Under the pieces are notes generated by a model. That model saw nothing but the letters and a program-made list of their open reading frames with translations, was not told the origin of the DNA and searched no databases. Made by a program: the position numbers and the translations under genes. From Simplicispira suum (GTDB lineage Bacteria > Pseudomonadota > Gammaproteobacteria > Burkholderiales > Burkholderiaceae_C): a stretch of DNA of 64,000 nt. The stretch is from positions 76,078-140,077 of the forward strand of contig NZ_CP027670.1 in assembly GCF_003008595.1 (NCBI RefSeq), written 5' to 3'. Below are positions 34,915 through 42,723 of this stretch, piece after piece (the first letter of the stretch is position 1; each line of letters opens with the position of its first letter).

Positions 34915-36618
34915 TTAAATCCCGGCCTCCTCCAAAAACCGCGACTCCGCGCCCTCTTGGAGTGCGCTGCTGATCACTAGACGCTGCTTGGCTCTGGTCA
35001 TTCCCACGTACATCAAGCGGCGCTCTTCTTCCTCGGTGGAATCCGTGTGCGGAAGGTTTCCTTCCTCGCATCCCATGATCCACACGTTATCGAATTCAAG
35101 ACCCTTGGACGAATGCAGAGTGACCAACTGCACCCTGAGGTCAGCCCCATTTTTCGAGCTACCGCCACGGGAGATGAAATCCACGCGCTGCGGCAAAGAC
35201 CCCCTCAGTCCACCGAAGCTGTCTGCCAAGGCTTTGAACACGGGGACCTGGGCCGTTGGGGCGTAGCCACAAAGTAGATCTGCAATTGCTTCAGCCACAA
35301 GAGGCAAGCGGTCTTTGGACAGTTGCGTTGCCCAGGAAATGAATCCTTCGCGCAGAGCTGTGAGCACCTTCCTGCGGCTCTCATCATGTGGGGCAGCGAG
35401 CGCCTGGTCCAATCGGTCGAGGTAATGGCCCTCGCTGGTGCGCGAATGTTCATTGACCCACGTGGCATCGACACGACAAAACACCAGGGCATTGGCCACT
35501 CCTGTCCACGAGCCATCGGCCAGGCTGCGTAGGAGCCCCAGAAAAACACTTCCCACAGCGCGGTCCCAGATGCTCTTGCCTCCGACGCGTGTGTAACCCA
35601 CCGCCAATTTTGTGAGGGCGAGTTCAACGGTATCCAGGATCGTGTTGGTTCGCCCGAGAACGGCCCACTGCTGCTCAGAAGGCGCAGCAACAGTGTGCGC
35701 AATCATTGAGACTTCATCGGCGCGCGTGGGGGTTCGCTGCACCTCCAGCACGCCCATGGTCGATTTTGCGGCCTGGATGTTTTTGTGGGCGCGATGCGGG
35801 TTCTTGACGATCAAGCGTGCCGCCGCGCCCAAAATGTTGGGGGCGCAGCGGTAGTTCACTGGCAGCGTGAGTTCGAGAGAGCTCAGCGCGAGAGAGGCCT
35901 CCTGCAGCCCTCCGTAGCCCAAGGCGTGCCGGAACGAATACAGGCTCTGGTCATCATCGCCGACCAGGGTGACCTCTACCCCTTTGCGGCCATAGTTCAG
36001 TATCCACTCAAGTTGTACGGCGTCCATGTCCTGCGCCTCGTCAACAAGCAGCCAGCGAATCGGAAGAGGCGACACGGACCCATCCTGCATGCCATGCACG
36101 GCGTTGAGCAGGATGTCTGAAAAATCCATCACCTGTTCAGAATGAAGAAGGCCGGAATACCTTTCGTAAATGCGTTGGACCGATACATCCGCAAATGCGA
36201 TGTGGCCAGGCTGTGATTTCGCCTTGTCGATGAGTTTGCACACATCATCGAAGGGCACATCCGTCTCCTCTTCTTGCCAGCACCGCCTCAAAACAGCCCA
36301 CCGCTCTCCGTCGCCCATCAGGCGTGGAGGGCGGCCACGGGAGCTTCGTTTGAGCTGCTCAAGTGCCAGGGAGTGAAAGGTGCCTGCGCCCAGTCGCCGG
36401 ATGTGCTCTTGACCGCAGGATTCCAGTATTCGGGTTCGCAACTCGTTTGCGGCATCTCGCGTGAAGGTAACGGCGCACAGCCTGCCGAGCTCGTGGCTCT
36501 TGATCAGGTGCGCCGCGCGCTCGGACAGCACCCGCGTCTTGCCCGAACCGGGGCAAGCCAAGATGGTGCAGTGGCCTGACGAACGCACAGCGCGCTCTTG
36601 GAAGGGATTTAACTGCAT
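34915..36618 (-). CDS. UvrD/Rep-like superfamily 1A DNA helicase
   Basis: 567 residues from ATG 36618; the upstream TTG 36633 lies in the T-run of the preceding terminator. Motifs: Walker A ACPGSGKTRVLSERA, Ia AVTFTRDAANELRTR, II LLVDEAQDMDAVQLEW, III VGDDDQSLYSFRHA, V LVTLHSSKGLEFDNVWIMG, VI RRLMYVGMTRAKQRLV. 3'-5' helicase, smaller than UvrD (720). May assist strand processing in transfer, repair or plasmid recombination; its exact role is unknown. Confidence 0.85.
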   Translation of the reverse strand: MQLNPFQERAVRSSGHCTILACPGSGKTRVLSERAAHLIKSHELGRLCAVTFTRDAANELRTRILESCGQEHIRRLGAGTFHSLALEQLKRSSRGRPPRLMGDGERWAVLRRCWQEEETDVPFDDVCKLIDKAKSQPGHIAFADVSVQRIYERYSGLLHSEQVMDFSDILLNAVHGMQDGSVSPLPIRWLLVDEAQDMDAVQLEWILNYGRKGVEVTLVGDDDQSLYSFRHALGYGGLQEASLALSSLELTLPVNYRCAPNILGAAARLIVKNPHRAHKNIQAAKSTMGVLEVQRTPTRADEVSMIAHTVAAPSEQQWAVLGRTNTILDTVELALTKLAVGYTRVGGKSIWDRAVGSVFLGLLRSLADGSWTGVANALVFCRVDATWVNEHSRTSEGHYLDRLDQALAAPHDESRRKVLTALREGFISWATQLSKDRLPLVAEAIADLLCGYAPTAQVPVFKALADSFGGLRGSLPQRVDFISRGGSSKNGADLRVQLVTLHSSKGLEFDNVWIMGCEEGNLPHTDSTEEEERRLMYVGMTRAKQRLVISSALQEGAESRFLEEAGI

Positions 36619-36634
36619 GAACGTAGCGCTCAAG

Positions 36635-36666
36635 AAAAAACCCAGACACAGAATCCCGTGTCTGGG
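36635..36666 (-). terminator. Rho-independent terminator after the AcaB-like gene
   Basis: A 9-bp perfect stem (CCCAGACAC 36641-36649 with GTGTCTGGG 36658-36666) with six T residues on the minus-strand side (36640-36635). It separates the AcaB-like gene from the UvrD-like gene. Confidence 0.85.
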
Positions 36667-36692
36667 TCTAGCGGTACAAGGGGGCGCGAGGT

Positions 36693-37553
36693 TTAAGCGA
36701 TAACTTCCTCGGGCTCTGCTTCGGTATCAGGCACCTCCACGGCGTCAAGCGCAGCGGGCTGCGTCGGTTCGGGCGCTGCTTCCTGCACCTCACCATTGAC
36801 CACAGGCGCGACATCCTTCGAAAGGGCCGTGCCTGCGCGGGGGTCGGGCACATTGTGTTCGCCATTGCGCTGAGCCGCGGCCATAGAACGAATGGCCAGC
36901 GAACGCAGATCATTGGCGCAGCGCATGAGAACGCGCTTGACGTTGAAGATGCCTTTGGAGTGCTCCGAGTCGCTGATCACATGCGACAACCACAGGATGT
37001 CGAACTTTTCGACGAGCTGGTCATAGTCGCGGATGAGATTGATCCAGCTCGCGGCCCGTGGGGATGTCAGCTTGGCGGACACGGAAAGGGGGGCCGAGTA
37101 AGACATCCCCGTGCCGGAGACCCCGAAGGATTCAGCGAGCTTTTCCAGGCGTGCAGCTTCGTCGGAAATCACCTTTTGGGTGGCGCTGAGCTGCTGGTTT
37201 ACAAGCTCGTCCACCTTCGTGCATTCGCTTTCGGGGGCGAGCACGCGCAAGATGACAGACAGGGTGTAGAGGGCCTCGTCGCCCACGGTGAACGAGCGGC
37301 TAAAGACGGTCTGGGCGTGGAAAGAATTGAGCGTGGCGGTGTAGGTCAAGAAGGCCTGAGACCTTGGGCCGCCTTGACGCCCCTTGCGCGCAGGCCGCGG
37401 GCCGTTTGCCCCGTTGGCCGGTGCCGCAGAAGCCTCGTTCGAGGACGCGACGGCAGCGGGCTGCGTCGTGGTCGGAGCGTCGGATTTCAGGGCTTTTGAA
37501 GTCGCTTTCGGCGCCTTCGGCGGCTTTGCAACTTGGGTGGATTCATCGGCCAT
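36693..37553 (-). CDS. DUF1845 / AcaB-like (PFL_4669 type) mobile-element protein
   Basis: 286 residues from ATG 37553 (SD GAGGT). The N-terminal 70 residues are a Lys/Ala/Pro-rich basic tail, the C-terminus acidic. The core (FLTYTATLNSFHAQTVFSR, EALYTLSVILRVLAPES, ASWINLIRDYDQLVEKFDIL, FNVKRVLMRCANDLRSLA) follows the layout of DUF1845/PFL_4669 integrative-element proteins, which include AcaB, a positive regulator in IncC plasmids. The family call is from pattern memory and moderate. It is transcribed away from the promoter of the large + strand array. Confidence 0.5.
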   Translation of the reverse strand: MADESTQVAKPPKAPKATSKALKSDAPTTTQPAAVASSNEASAAPANGANGPRPARKGRQGGPRSQAFLTYTATLNSFHAQTVFSRSFTVGDEALYTLSVILRVLAPESECTKVDELVNQQLSATQKVISDEAARLEKLAESFGVSGTGMSYSAPLSVSAKLTSPRAASWINLIRDYDQLVEKFDILWLSHVISDSEHSKGIFNVKRVLMRCANDLRSLAIRSMAAAQRNGEHNVPDPRAGTALSKDVAPVVNGEVQEAAPEPTQPAALDAVEVPDTEAEPEEVIA

Positions 37554-37715
37554 AGTGGATACCTCATGAAGTGAATGAAAACACCTTCGCTGCAAAACGC
37601 GCGCAGTGCAGCCGGGTGGACAACGGTCAGAACAGATGCTAGGTACCCCGCGAGCAGATGCGGACCGGAAAAGCGCCGCAAACTGGCGCATCTCCAGATC
37701 AACAAAAATTTGTCG

Positions 37716-37743
37716 TTGACAACATCGAGAGTGCTGCTAGGAT
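37716..37743 (+). promoter_or_regulatory. Promoter of the 26-kb gene array
   Basis: Consensus TTGACA (37716-37721), a 16-bp spacer and TAGGAT (37738-37743). Predicted start is near 37750, so the first structured RNA element (37763) opens the transcript. Just upstream, AGATGCG (37656-37662) and CGCATCT (37687-37693) form a spaced inverted repeat that could bind a regulator. Confidence 0.65.
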
Positions 37744-37762
37744 CGCGCTTATCTATTGAGCA

Positions 37763-37831
37763 GTGTGCGTAACGCCCTCTCATTCGAGCGGTAGCATGGC
37801 CGTACCTTTCGGGGTAAAACAGCGATTCAGA
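37763..37831 (+). ncRNA. Structured RNA element, copy 1 (promoter-proximal)
   Basis: Shortest copy of the repeated element: GTGTGCGTAACGC hairpin, GCGG-TAGCATGG-CCGT stem-loop (37788-37803), then TACC/GGTA hairpin (37803-37816) and AAACAGC. It lacks the two upstream stem-loops of later copies because it starts about 13 nt after the predicted transcription start. Confidence 0.65.
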
Positions 37832-38230
37832 GAGCCTCCGTAATGGATGCCAGACGTACGATGTTCATTCCGTATGTCTCAGCGTGCACCAGATGCATGC
37901 ACAGATTCAAGCCTCAGGCTTGCATCACAGGAGCGAAGCTCCCAACCCCTTCACTGCGGGTAAATGCAGTTGGGTTGTGAGCACAAATAAGACCTGGACT
38001 TCTTCCCGTTGGGATGAAGATGGGCATTCGCTTTCAACTCTGCCTTCAATGGCATCAAGAACGAAGAGACTTCCTTGTAGGACTCTCTTCCCGCCTGTGC
38101 GTGATGCACGGCCGGTCAAAGCACACCTGACAGACCCGACACCTTTGTGGTGTTTGGCTTGCGCACGTGTGCAATAAACATTGCTTGCTTTTGCAAGTAA
38201 TGGAGCACTCAGTCGAAAGACTGAGCTTCT
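37832..38230 (+). other. Untranslated leader region of the array, no convincing gene
   Basis: About 400 bases with no supported coding sequence; the available open frames lack ribosome sites and have biased composition. It holds small hairpins: AAGCCT/AGGCTT near 37909, GTGC-GTGAT-GCAC near 38098 (close to the conserved GTAAT-loop hairpin of the repeated element), and CTCAGTC-GAAA-GACTGAG near 38206 with a GNRA tetraloop. Could be a regulatory RNA. Confidence 0.45.
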
Positions 38231-38294
38231 AAATCCTCGGGATAGCACATGCCCGAGGGCGTGGTGTTTCCCGAGGCCTTCCTTGGAGTAAATC
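38231..38294 (+). promoter_or_regulatory. Two-hairpin leader (first of the series)
   Basis: Hairpin 1: CCTCGGG (38235-38241) with CCCGAGG (38252-38258), then GTGGTG and a U-rich stretch and TTGGAG before ATG 38295. The second hairpin is weak here. Confidence 0.5.
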
Positions 38295-38375
38295 ATGACC
38301 CTCGTTCTCTTGGCATGCGTTATTACCGGCAGTGCCCTGTCGTACGGCTTGTTCCGCAAGCTCGGCTGGTACTGA
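38295..38375 (+). CDS. 26-residue hydrophobic microprotein
   Basis: MTLVLLACVITGSALSYGLF followed by a basic end. It has SD TTGGAG and a leader of the type that precedes other array genes, which supports expression. A terminator-like hairpin follows 7 nt after the stop. Too short to classify; resembles a single-pass membrane peptide. Confidence 0.5.
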   Translation: MTLVLLACVITGSALSYGLFRKLGWY

Positions 38376-38381
38376 TAAATT

Positions 38382-38415
38382 GAAAGAACATCCTTTCGGG
38401 GATGTTCTTTCTTTT
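38382..38415 (+). terminator. Terminator-like hairpin inside the array
   Basis: A 12-bp perfect stem (GAAAGAACATCC 38382-38393 with 38400-38411) and a TTTTC tail. A functional terminator only about 640 nt into a long array would require antitermination or partial read-through. Confidence 0.6.
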
Positions 38416-38430
38416 CTGGAAGTGGACTTA

Positions 38431-38480
38431 CACCCTGCAGACCTAAAACGTTCGGAAAGATGTTTTAGGTCTGCAGGGTG
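38431..38480. repeat. 19-bp perfect inverted repeat
   Basis: 38431-38449 is perfectly complementary to 38462-38480 around a 12-nt loop. It stands 60 bases before the next small gene. It has no T-tail, so it is not a terminator; it could be a protein-binding site, RNA stabiliser or cruciform. Confidence 0.9.
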
Positions 38481-38539
38481 CCACGGACAGTAAATGTCAT
38501 GTGCGCCCTGCAGGTTTCGCAACTTCGCAGGAGCTCATC

Positions 38540-38617
38540 ATGGAATTGGTTATTCTCAGCCTTTGTGTTTTCGCCGGTCTCCTTATCAGTCGGCCCATCG
38601 TGCGCTTCATGCGTTGA
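38540..38617 (+). CDS. 25-residue hydrophobic microprotein
   Basis: MELVILSLCVFAGLLISRPI then a short basic end; a single membrane helix. SD CAGGAG lies 8 nt upstream. It is the second membrane microprotein in this segment. Function unknown. Confidence 0.45.
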   Translation: MELVILSLCVFAGLLISRPIVRFMR

Positions 38618-38630
38618 AAGTCGCGCTGAT

Positions 38631-38813
38631 ATGAACACCAAGACCACAATGGCCTCCGACCATCTCAAATCGATGTTCACGTCGCTGCCACTCCGCGACG
38701 CTGTGCTTTTGCACAACGGATTACGCAACCCTGAGCCACTAAGCATTGAGTTGCGCGAGAAGTTGCGCTTGGCCCTGCGCCGTACGAACGTGGTGACCAT
38801 TCGTGAACGGTAA
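38631..38813 (+). CDS. 60-residue protein of unknown function
   Basis: Starts at ATG 38631, 13 nt after the microprotein stop. Helical, basic C-terminus (ELREKLRLALRRTNVVTIRE). Weak ribosome site; may be translationally coupled. Directly followed by structured RNA copy 2. Not recognised. Confidence 0.4.
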   Translation: MNTKTTMASDHLKSMFTSLPLRDAVLLHNGLRNPEPLSIELREKLRLALRRTNVVTIRER

Positions 38814-38817
38814 AGCC

Positions 38818-38955
38818 TATCCCCTGCAAAGGGGATGGGTTTTCCAAAACATAGCGACCGTTATGTTTCGGAAAGCCTTTCTAACCTGTGTGCGTAATGC
38901 ACCAGACCTGAAGCGGTAGCTTGGCCGCGCCTAATTAAGGCGACTCAGCATCTCA
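38818..38955 (+). ncRNA. Structured RNA element, copy 2
   Basis: Stem-loops in order: ATCCCC/GGGGAT (38819-38836); TTTCC...GGAAA outer stem enclosing AACATA/TATGTT (38841-38874); GTGC-GTAAT-GCAC (38890-38902); GCGG-TAGCTTGG-CCGC (38913-38928); GCCT/AGGC hairpin; ACTCAGC. Confidence 0.75.
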
Positions 38956-39020
38956 TCAACCCCAACGGGCATGTCCACCCGTTTGGGGTGGCCGTGTCCA
39001 TTTCCACAGAGCAAATGAAC
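38956..39020 (+). promoter_or_regulatory. Two-hairpin leader
   Basis: Hairpin 1: CCCCAACGGG (38960-38969) with CCCGTTTGGGG (38978-38988), one bulge. AGAG (39008-39011) has 9-nt spacing to ATG 39021 and only 3 nt to ATG 39015, which decides the start. Confidence 0.5.
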
Positions 39021-39332
39021 ATGAGCAAATTCATCATCAGCGTTACGTACGAACATCAGGATGAAACAAGCCTCGAATCTGGTGAACCGTATGAACGCGG
39101 GTACGAGATCGAAGGACAAGAAGTCGATGAAGACGAACTCAAGGCGATCGCCAATGAGTACGGCGTCAACGCCGCGTCGAGCACTGTAATAGGACAATTT
39201 ACCTGGTTCAATTCCAGTTCGCCAAGAGAGGATCGTGAGTATTTCGAGAAGGGTATCGAGAAATTCTTTAGTCTTCACATCAAAAAGGGGGACGTGCTGC
39301 ACGCCGCCCGAATCCTTAACATCAAAGGCTAA
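39021..39332 (+). CDS. Acidic protein of unknown function
   Basis: 103 residues, strongly acidic in the first half (HQDETSLESGEPYERGYEIE, VDEDELKAIANEYG). A compact alpha/beta protein is likely. ATG 39021 chosen for ribosome-site spacing. It stands alone between RNA copies 2 and 3. Acidic small proteins on conjugative elements are sometimes antirestriction or DNA mimics, but nothing here proves that. Confidence 0.55.
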   Translation: MSKFIISVTYEHQDETSLESGEPYERGYEIEGQEVDEDELKAIANEYGVNAASSTVIGQFTWFNSSSPREDREYFEKGIEKFFSLHIKKGDVLHAARILNIKG

Positions 39333-39339
39333 AAGCCAG

Positions 39340-39483
39340 TAACCTTTTGCTCCCGCAGAAGGTTTGCTCAAGCGCCTTCTGGGCCCTTCATCAAACCTAT
39401 TTGCTGTGTGTAGGGTAATCCTGCCACTCAATTACTCCTGGCACGGGGAGTCAAAACAACCGGCAACAAGGCTCGAAAGAGCA
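39340..39483 (+). ncRNA. Structured RNA element, copy 3
   Basis: AACCTT/AAGGTT hairpin near 39341-39363; GGTTTG...CAAACC outer stem; AGG-GTAAT-CCT (39412-39422); CTCC-TGGCACGG-GGAG (39435-39450); AAACAACCGGCA; GCTC-GAAA-GAGC (39471-39482). It belongs to the subtype with no third stem-loop between loop 2 and the GNRA hairpin. Confidence 0.75.
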
Positions 39484-39545
39484 TCCACCCACACGGGATG
39501 ACTATCCCGTAGGGGTATGGCATCTCGCTTTTCAAAGGAGAGACC
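39484..39545 (+). promoter_or_regulatory. Two-hairpin leader of the RecE-like gene
   Basis: Hairpin 1: ACGGGAT (39493-39499) with ATCCCGT (39504-39510), flanked by ACCC/GGGG. Hairpin 2: TGG...CTC before and GAG...CCA after a U-rich loop, SD AAAGGAG. Confidence 0.6.
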
Positions 39546-40397
39546 ATGCTGATGAAAACAGGTCTAGTCGATATTCCGGCCTCGGAATATCACTCGGACA
39601 AGGACATCGTGGGGCATTCAGCGCTTGTCGAAATGCTGCGCTCACCGGCGCACTTCATGCACCGGCTGAACACGCCTTACGAACCCACCCCGGCCATGCA
39701 ATTTGGCACAGCCGTCCACACCGCCATCCTGGAGCCCTCGCGGTTCCACACGTTGTACGCGGTGCAGCCCAAGTTCGACCGTCGCACCAAGGATGGCAAG
39801 GCACTTGCCCTTGCTTGGGAAGAAGCCAACCGAGGCGTTCTGCCCATCGAGCAAGACGATCTGAACAGGATCACCCGCATTCGTGAGTCGATCAATCGGC
39901 ACGTGGATGCGTCGGCATTGCTGCAATCGAGCATCACCGAGCAAAGCTATTTCTGGACGGATCATGAAACGGGCATTCAATGCCGGATCCGAGCCGACTT
40001 GTTGAAGCTCGCTGCCGATGGCTGCATTGAAGCGATCGGGGACCTGAAGACGACGCTTGATGCGTCGCGCGACGGGTTCGTACGCGCGATAGACAAATTT
40101 GGCTACGACCTTCAGGCGGCGTTCTACGTCGATGGGATCAAGCACCTCACGGGGCGCGAGGTTCCGTTCTACCTGATGCCTGCGGAGAGCAACGCACCGC
40201 ATGGTGTTGCGCTGTACCGCGTTGGCCCGAAGAGCATTGAGGTGGGGCGCGCGAAATACCGCGCCGCACTGCAGTTGCTTCAGTGGTGCCGGGAACACAA
40301 TTCCTGGCCCAGCTACCAGCCGTTCGGCGAAGCTGAAGAGATCGAGATTTCAGACTGGAGTCTCAGACGCGCCGCGGCTGAGTTTGAAGATGAGTAA
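39546..40397 (+). CDS. RecE/exonuclease VIII-like nuclease (PD-(D/E)XK, DUF3799 type)
   Basis: 283 residues. Typical pattern: SALVEMLRSPAHFMHRLN, FGTAVHTAILEP, CRIRADLL, then the PD-(D/E)XK core IGDLKTTLDASRDGFVRAI and YDLQAAFYVDG. 5'-3' double-strand exonuclease that makes 3' single-stranded tails for the RecT annealase encoded next, a pairing also found as exo/bet in SXT and IncA/C elements. Confidence 0.85.
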   Translation: MLMKTGLVDIPASEYHSDKDIVGHSALVEMLRSPAHFMHRLNTPYEPTPAMQFGTAVHTAILEPSRFHTLYAVQPKFDRRTKDGKALALAWEEANRGVLPIEQDDLNRITRIRESINRHVDASALLQSSITEQSYFWTDHETGIQCRIRADLLKLAADGCIEAIGDLKTTLDASRDGFVRAIDKFGYDLQAAFYVDGIKHLTGREVPFYLMPAESNAPHGVALYRVGPKSIEVGRAKYRAALQLLQWCREHNSWPSYQPFGEAEEIEISDWSLRRAAAEFEDE

Positions 40398-40404
40398 GTA
40401 ATCC

Positions 40405-40487
40405 GCCCATTTTTGGGTGCCCAAGCGGGAACGCTATCCCGCTAGGGGTGGTGTTCCCTTTTTTTGTTAGTTCAAAAGGAGATCACC
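40405..40487 (+). promoter_or_regulatory. Two-hairpin leader of recT
   Basis: Hairpin 1: AGCGGG (40424-40429) with CCCGCT (40438-40443). Hairpin 2: GGTG...CACC, closing at the ATG, with a long T-run and AAAAGGAG in the loop side. Confidence 0.6.
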
Positions 40488-41615
40488 ATGAATCAAGTTC
40501 TCAAAACCATCCGTACCGCAGCACCTGCGCGGCGCGATCCGCAGGAGCTCAACTTCCCAGCAATGCTGGAACGCAGCAAAGCGGAAATTGCTCGGGCGCT
40601 CCCCAAGCACATTGACCCGGATCGCATGTTGCGCATCGCCTTGACGGCGTTTCGTACCACGCCAGCACTGGCCAAGTGCAAGCCCGTTTCGGTTCTGGCG
40701 TCGATCATCCAGGCGTCCCAGTTGGGCCTGGAAGTAGGCCAGAACGGCGAGGCCCACCTGGTCCCGTTCAAAGAAGAATGCCAGATGATCCCTGGCTATC
40801 AAGGCCTGATGAAACTCGCTCGCAACAGCGGGTTCGTCAAGGACATCTATGCACACGAGGTCCGCGAAAACGACCACTTCGTGATGCGGTTGGGCCTGGA
40901 ACGCCACCTGGACCACCACCCCATGCCTGGGCGCGGCGGCTTTCCTGCATCGGAAGCGATGCGGGGCGAAGTCGTGGGCTTCTACGCCGTGGGTGTTCTG
41001 AAGGACGGAACGCCGACCTTCGTCGCAATGTCAGTCGAAGACGTTTATCAAATCCGCGACAACAGCAAGGGCTACCAAGCCGCCAAACGGTATGGCAAGG
41101 CTTCGACGTGGGACACCGACTTCATCCCCATGGGCAAGAAGACCGTGATCCGAGCGCTTTGCAAGATGATGCCCAAGTCCGCCGAGCTGAGCGCTGCCAT
41201 GGCGCTCAACGATGTGGCCGATCGCGGCCAATCCCAGAACATCAGCCTCAAAGAGGCTGCAGATGGGAGCTACGAGGCGCCCACTGTGGTGGACGAGGAG
41301 ACCGGGGAAATCATCGGCAATGAGGCCGAACAGTCGGCTCCCGGTGCGTACGCACAACCCCAGCAAGCGCAGCCGCCCAAAGAACCGCAACCTCCGGTGC
41401 AAGCGCAAAAAAATGCGCCCAAACCCCGTGAAGACGTGCTGACCAAAGTCATCGGTTCGATGACGGCGGCTTGCACCGAAGATGACCTCAACGAGGCCTA
41501 TATCCGCGCAGAAACCCAGGTCTCCGGGGTGGACCGCGAGATCCTCGACAAGGAATATGAAAAGCGCCTCGAAGAAATTCGTAAAGGCGATGGACAAGTG
41601 GGCTCCTTGCTCTGA
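40488..41615 (+). CDS. recT: RecT single-strand annealing protein
   Basis: 375 residues from ATG 40488. RecT core: PALAKCKPVSVLASIIQASQ, LGLEVGQNGEAHLVPF, ECQMIPGYQGLMKLARNSG, IPMGKKTVIRALCKMMPKS. The C-terminal 110 residues are Gln/Pro-rich linker plus a small helical end domain. Anneals and exchanges single strands produced by the RecE-like nuclease; may act with the SSB encoded downstream in plasmid recombination or establishment. Confidence 0.95.
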   Translation: MNQVLKTIRTAAPARRDPQELNFPAMLERSKAEIARALPKHIDPDRMLRIALTAFRTTPALAKCKPVSVLASIIQASQLGLEVGQNGEAHLVPFKEECQMIPGYQGLMKLARNSGFVKDIYAHEVRENDHFVMRLGLERHLDHHPMPGRGGFPASEAMRGEVVGFYAVGVLKDGTPTFVAMSVEDVYQIRDNSKGYQAAKRYGKASTWDTDFIPMGKKTVIRALCKMMPKSAELSAAMALNDVADRGQSQNISLKEAADGSYEAPTVVDEETGEIIGNEAEQSAPGAYAQPQQAQPPKEPQPPVQAQKNAPKPREDVLTKVIGSMTAACTEDDLNEAYIRAETQVSGVDREILDKEYEKRLEEIRKGDGQVGSLL

Positions 41616-41636
41616 CATGTCCTTTCCATGAAACAT

Positions 41637-41785
41637 CCCCCGGCGCAAGCCTGGGGGTGTTTTTCAGCAGGCATTGCATGCAGTGTCTGCCGAAAAACAG
41701 GTTTTCTCTCCAGTGCGTAATGCACCAGGACTTGAAAGGGTAGTCTGGCCCGTCTCTTCAGAGCGAATCAGCAATTCACTTGTCC
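41637..41785 (+). ncRNA. Structured RNA element, copy 4
   Basis: First hairpin CCCCC/GGGGG (41637-41657) followed by TGTTTTTC, so it may also terminate recT. Then TTTTTC...GAAAAA outer stem (41660-41697), GTGC-GTAAT-GCAC (41713-41725), GGG-TAGTCTGG-CCC (41738-41751), CTC/GAG hairpin, AATCAGCAATTC. Confidence 0.7.
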
Positions 41786-41841
41786 AACCCACGGGGGCCC
41801 ATCCCTCGCGGGATGACGCCCTCTCATTTCGAGAGGTCACA
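41786..41841 (+). promoter_or_regulatory. Two-hairpin leader
   Basis: Hairpin 2 is strong: CCTCTC (41820-41825) with GAGAGG (41831-41836), extended by TGA/TCA; it places the SD GAGAGG inside the stem just before ATG 41842. Confidence 0.6.
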
Positions 41842-42504
41842 ATGTTTTTCAGAAAAAAGGTCGATTGCCGCTCTAAAGAGGCAATGACCACGTTTTTGCT
41901 CACCCACAACCGCTACCAGGTGGACAACCGGGCGATTGGTTCTGGCACCTCGTATGCCAACAAAATCAAGCTGCACAACCTCGGTCTGCGAGGCTCTCAG
42001 CTTGAAAAGGCCTTTGACATTTACGCGGCGGATGACGATTTCTGGCCCCAAATCTCGGGCCCGATCCGAGCCTTCGAACATGAAACCGATGCCGCCTACT
42101 CAGTGGCCCGCATGGGTCGCAGTGGGGGTTATCTGGTGCTTGCCAGGGCTCAATACGAGTACCCCGGCTACAAGAGCACCTGTTCGAAGTGCGGAAAGCT
42201 CAACTTCCAGGAAGCGGGGCCAGAGGCCAAATGCGGGGTCTGCCATAGCCCTCGCGTGAACCTCAAAAAACCGCTGCGCTGGATCCGTACCACCGGGTCG
42301 AGCATCGATCACGCAATGGCGGCCGAGGACTTCATGGACCTATCCATGGAGGACTTGAAGCTCAAGGTGGATCTCGTGCTCCGGTTCGACGAAGTATGCG
42401 ACTCTGTTCGTGAGAGGTTTCTTTGCCTACTCGACAACTACATGGTCGTCGAAAAAACCATCATGGTGCCAACCAAGGTTCGACACCTTGAACCAGTTCT
42501 CTAA
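41842..42504 (+). CDS. Zinc-ribbon protein of unknown function
   Basis: 220 residues. A four-cysteine zinc ribbon (CSKCGKLNF ... KCGVCHSPR) sits near residues 115-140 between an N-terminal alpha/beta region and a helical C-terminus (SIDHAMAAEDFMDLSMEDLK). Possible nucleic-acid-binding accessory of the recombination genes around it. ATG 41842 lies right after the leader hairpin; the longer opening upstream covers RNA copy 4 and is not coding. Confidence 0.6.
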   Translation: MFFRKKVDCRSKEAMTTFLLTHNRYQVDNRAIGSGTSYANKIKLHNLGLRGSQLEKAFDIYAADDDFWPQISGPIRAFEHETDAAYSVARMGRSGGYLVLARAQYEYPGYKSTCSKCGKLNFQEAGPEAKCGVCHSPRVNLKKPLRWIRTTGSSIDHAMAAEDFMDLSMEDLKLKVDLVLRFDEVCDSVRERFLCLLDNYMVVEKTIMVPTKVRHLEPVL

Positions 42505-42515
42505 CGCGGGCTGTC

Positions 42516-42596
42516 ATGAAACTTGTGTGCTGCGGCTGCGCCGCTTCCTACAAGGGCTGCTTCATCCACCACCACATGGATGGGCGCATTTCTTAG
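42516..42596 (+). CDS. Cys/His-rich 26-residue microprotein (tentative)
   Basis: MKLVCCGCAASYKGCFIHHH then six more residues: four cysteines and three histidines, a density suggesting metal binding. Starts 11 nt after the previous stop. No strong SD, so expression would depend on coupling. Could be chance. Confidence 0.3.
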   Translation: MKLVCCGCAASYKGCFIHHHMDGRIS

Positions 42597-42685
42597 CAGT
42601 CTCCCTCGCTGGAGGCACACCAGGCCCGATCGTGGCGCGCTGCCCAACTGGCAATCACGCGCATGTGAAGTCCGTTCGCAAACCC

Positions 42686-42723
42686 CGATGCCAGTAGGCA
42701 TCGATTTCAATCAGGAGTAAATC
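42686..42723 (+). promoter_or_regulatory. Two-hairpin leader of ssb
   Basis: Hairpin 1: CGATGCC-AGTA-GGCATCG (42686-42703). Hairpin 2: GATTT (42703-42707) with AAATC (42719-42723), holding the SD AGGAG in its loop and ending exactly at the ATG. Confidence 0.7.

Noticed and set aside
37884..38177. 97-codon frame after the array promoter
   Set aside because: No ribosome site, biased composition, overlaps hairpins; treated as untranslated leader.
38202..38234. Ten-codon frame ATG...TAA before the first leader
   Set aside because: It coincides with a GNRA hairpin; too short to support as coding.
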